Positions 12,117 through 14,390 of a stretch of DNA of 14,390 nucleotides are shown here, in pieces (the first letter of the stretch is position 1; each line of letters begins with the position of its first letter). The notes under the pieces were generated by a model. It did no database searches, was not told the origin of the DNA, and was given only the letters and a program-made list of their open reading frames with translations. The stretch lies in NCBI GenBank assembly GCA_001689485.1, contig LUJQ01000040.1, positions 48,103-62,492 of the forward strand, read 5' to 3'. Position numbers and translations under genes: made by a program. The stretch is from Bacteroidales bacterium M6 (lineage in GTDB: Bacteria > Bacteroidota > Bacteroidia > Bacteroidales > Muribaculaceae).

Positions 12117-14273
12117 ATGAAGATTTACCAAACTAACGAAATCAAAAACATCTCTTTGCTCGGCAGCAAAGGCTCGGGAAAAACCACACTCGCTGAAGCT
12201 ATGCTTTTCGAGTGTGGAGTTATAAAACGTCGCGGTTCGGTAGAGGCTAAAAACACCGTATCCGACTATTTCCCTGTGGAAAAGGAGTATGGATACTCGG
12301 TTTTTTCCACGGTTTTTTATGCTGAGTTCCTCAATAAGAAAATCAATGTTATCGACTGCCCCGGGGCTGACGACTTTGTAGGAAATGCCGTTACGGCGCT
12401 TAACGTAACAGATACCGGCGTAATACTTGTCGACGCACAATACGGCGTAGAGGTCGGCACACAGAATATTTTCCGCACCACCGCCTCACTGAACAAACCC
12501 GTAATATTTGCCATAAACCAGCTCGATGGTGAAAAAGCCGATTACGACAACACCCTTGAACAGATGCGCGAGATTTTCGGTAAGAAGATCGTCCCCATCC
12601 AATACCCATTGTCATGCGGCCCCACGTTCAATGCCATGATCGATGTGCTGCTGATGAAGAAATACTCCTGGGGACCCGAAGGCGGCGTACCCACAATCGA
12701 GGAGATTCCCGCCGAAGAATCGGAGCGTGCACAGGAACTGCACCAAGCCCTCGTGGAAGCTGCGGCTGAAAACGACGAGACCCTGATGGAAAAGTTCTTC
12801 GAACAAGGCCACCTCACCGAGGACGAAATGCGCGAAGGCATACGCAAAGGGCTTGTTGACCGTTCGATTTTCCCGGTGTTCTGCGTAAGCGCGCTTAAGG
12901 ATATGGGTGTTCGCCGCATGATGGAATTCCTAGGAAACGTGGTGCCGTTCGTAAACGACATGCCGGCACCAGTCGACACTGCCGGAGATGAAGTGCGACC
13001 CGACAGCAACGGCCCGCTGAGCATATATATGTTCAAAACCACAGTCGAACCCCATATCGGCGAAGTCCAATATTTCAAAGTGATGTCAGGAACCCTGAAT
13101 GCCGGTGCCGACCTCGACAACATAACCCGTGGCGGCAAAGAGCGTCTCGCACAGATTTACTGTGTGTGCGGCCAGATTAAGACACCTGTCGACAAACTTT
13201 GCGCAGGCGACATAGGCGCCTCCGTTAAACTGAAAGATGTGCGCACCGGCAACACACTTAACGAAAAGGGCTGCGAAATCGCCTTCGATTTCATCAAATA
13301 CCCGGCACCGAAATATTCCAGGGCAATACGCCCCGTCACCGAAAGCGATGCCGAAAAACTGTCGGTAATCCTTACCCGCATGCACGAAGAAGACCCCACT
13401 TGGGAAGTGGTGCAGAGCAAGGAGCTAAAACAGACAATCCTTTCAGGCCAGGGCGAATTCCACCTCCGCACACTCAAGTGGCGCGTGGAAAACAACGACA
13501 AACTCCCCATCGTGTTCGAAGAACCGAAAATCCCATATCGCGAAACAATTACAAAAGCCGCCCGTGCCGACTACCGTCATAAAAAGCAATCAGGTGGAGC
13601 AGGCCAGTTCGGCGAAGTTCATCTGATTATTGAACCTTACTCGGAAGATGCACCCCTGCCCGACACCTACAAATTCGGGAACCAGGAATATAAGATGAGC
13701 GTTCGCGACACCCAGGAAATCCCGATGCAATGGGGCGGCAAACTCGTGGTGCACAACTGCATCGTGGGCGGAGCTATCGATGCACGCTTCATCCCTGCAA
13801 TCGTGAAAGGTCTGATGGACCGCATGGAGCAAGGCCCCCTCACCGGCTCATATGCCCGTGATGTGCGTGTATGCATCTACGACGGTAAAATGCACCCGGT
13901 CGATTCAAATGAAATATCGTTCCGTCTCGCTGCCCGCAATGCATTCTCAGAAGCGTTCCGCAATGCCAATCCTAAAGTTCTCGAGCCGGTATATGATGTA
14001 GAAGTAATGGTGCCTTCTGATGTGATGGGCGATGTGATGAGCGACCTTCAGGGACGCCGCGCCATCATCATGGGTATGCATTCCGACAGCGGTTTTGAAA
14101 AAATACAGGCAAAAGTGCCTTTAAAGGAAATGTCATCCTACTCAACCGCACTCAGCTCCATAACCGGCGGCCGCTCTTCGTTCACCATGAAGTTCGCCTC
14201 CTATGAACTCGTTCCCGGCGACGTACAGGAAAAACTCCTCAAAGAATACGCCGAAAAGCACGCCGAGGATTAA
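12117..14273 (+). CDS. fusA2: EF-G paralogue (EF-G2 type) with altered GTPase centre
   Basis: The 718-residue protein has the domain order of elongation factor G, the ribosomal translocase. A P-loop is present (GSKGSGKT, 16-23), but other G motifs differ from canonical EF-G. The switch I RGIT equivalent is YGYS (58-61). The G3 motif DTPGHVDF is DCPGADDF (80-87), so the catalytic His is Ala84. NKxD is NQLD (134-137). Domain IV starts near IPYRETI (472-478) and has KKQSGGAGQFG. This matches Bacteroides EF-G2, which supports translocation without GTP hydrolysis and is needed under carbon starvation and in gut colonisation. A canonical EF-G would be expected elsewhere in the genome. The gene is monocistronic here, divergent from lon, with a palindrome and a structured leader upstream and a strong terminator downstream. 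Ribosome-protection proteins of the TetM/BipA type are less likely. Confidence 0.92.
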   Translation: MKIYQTNEIKNISLLGSKGSGKTTLAEAMLFECGVIKRRGSVEAKNTVSDYFPVEKEYGYSVFSTVFYAEFLNKKINVIDCPGADDFVGNAVTALNVTDTGVILVDAQYGVEVGTQNIFRTTASLNKPVIFAINQLDGEKADYDNTLEQMREIFGKKIVPIQYPLSCGPTFNAMIDVLLMKKYSWGPEGGVPTIEEIPAEESERAQELHQALVEAAAENDETLMEKFFEQGHLTEDEMREGIRKGLVDRSIFPVFCVSALKDMGVRRMMEFLGNVVPFVNDMPAPVDTAGDEVRPDSNGPLSIYMFKTTVEPHIGEVQYFKVMSGTLNAGADLDNITRGGKERLAQIYCVCGQIKTPVDKLCAGDIGASVKLKDVRTGNTLNEKGCEIAFDFIKYPAPKYSRAIRPVTESDAEKLSVILTRMHEEDPTWEVVQSKELKQTILSGQGEFHLRTLKWRVENNDKLPIVFEEPKIPYRETITKAARADYRHKKQSGGAGQFGEVHLIIEPYSEDAPLPDTYKFGNQEYKMSVRDTQEIPMQWGGKLVVHNCIVGGAIDARFIPAIVKGLMDRMEQGPLTGSYARDVRVCIYDGKMHPVDSNEISFRLAARNAFSEAFRNANPKVLEPVYDVEVMVPSDVMGDVMSDLQGRRAIIMGMHSDSGFEKIQAKVPLKEMSSYSTALSSITGGRSSFTMKFASYELVPGDVQEKLLKEYAEKHAED

Positions 14274-14314
14274 CGTTATAAAACTTATTCCTTAACCAGT
14301 AACCACTAAATGGG

Positions 14315-14349
14315 AAAACGGGTAGAAGTTTAAAGCTTCTACCCGTTTT
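14315..14349 (+). terminator. Strong intrinsic terminator of the EF-G-like gene
   Basis: AAAACGGGTAGAAG (14315-14328) and CTTCTACCCGTTTT (14336-14349) form a perfect 14-bp stem with a 7-base loop and end in a run of five T. It starts 41 bases after the stop codon. The A run on the left arm means it could also stop transcription coming from the right on the minus strand. Confidence 0.92.
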
Positions 14350-14364
14350 TACTATAAATTCTCA

Positions 14365-14378
14365 TTAGTGTCCACTAA
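14365..14378. repeat. Short inverted repeat at the window edge
   Basis: TTAGTG-TC-CACTAA is an exact 6-bp inverted repeat with a 2-base centre, followed by six A including the last of the arm. It lies just past the terminator and is cut off from its context by the window end. It could be a binding site, or the edge of a repeat or insertion element. Nothing more can be said. Confidence 0.25.
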
Positions 14379-14390
14379 AAAAGCATAAGA

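Overview
The window looks like a piece of housekeeping chromosome from a Bacteroidales bacterium. The evidence is a DUF5606 protein, a Bacteroidetes-type THUMP-like methyltransferase and an EF-G2-type elongation factor, together with several good Bacteroidetes promoters (-33 TTG/TTTG, 19-20 bp spacer, -7 TAnnTTTG) and A-rich, Shine-Dalgarno-poor start regions. Muribaculaceae is a plausible family, but that is an inference from overall feel and not a proven placement. I see no mobile element, CRISPR, tRNA or rRNA gene.

Layout. Positions 1-44 hold the first 14 codons of rpsP (minus strand), with its own promoter at 115-146. Next, on the minus strand (read 2905 to 208), is a tight three-gene operon: DUF5606 protein, a fusion of an AmgK-like amino-sugar kinase with the C-terminal domain of RapZ, and a MurU-like nucleotidyltransferase. 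It ends in a hairpin at 182-201. A 333-base divergent region (2906-3238) carries opposing promoters and several inverted repeats, then come a Yip1-family membrane protein (3239-3895, +) and smpB (4081-4539, +). From 4593 to 11800 everything is on the minus strand: lon, prfA, pyrF, pgk and a THUMP-like methyltransferase. lon-prfA-pyrF are closely spaced and probably co-transcribed; pgk has a likely -7 box of its own and a terminator behind it. A second divergent region (11801-12116) separates lon from an EF-G-like gene (12117-14273, +), which ends in a strong terminator at 14315-14349.

How the genes work together. The DUF5606/kinase-RapZC/MurU operon fits recycling of peptidoglycan amino sugars: the kinase would make a sugar-1-phosphate and the nucleotidyltransferase the UDP-sugar, with the RapZ-like domain as a possible aminosugar-phosphate sensor. 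smpB, prfA, rpsP, the EF-G-like gene and lon concern translation, ribosome rescue and proteolysis.

Most notable: the kinase-RapZC fusion, which lacks RapZ's P-loop domain and basic RNA-binding tail; the EF-G paralogue with changed GTPase residues, behind a 16-bp palindrome and a structured leader; and a methyltransferase promoter built into the upstream pgk terminator, which predicts a leaderless mRNA. All promoters, operators and leaders were read by eye and need experimental support.
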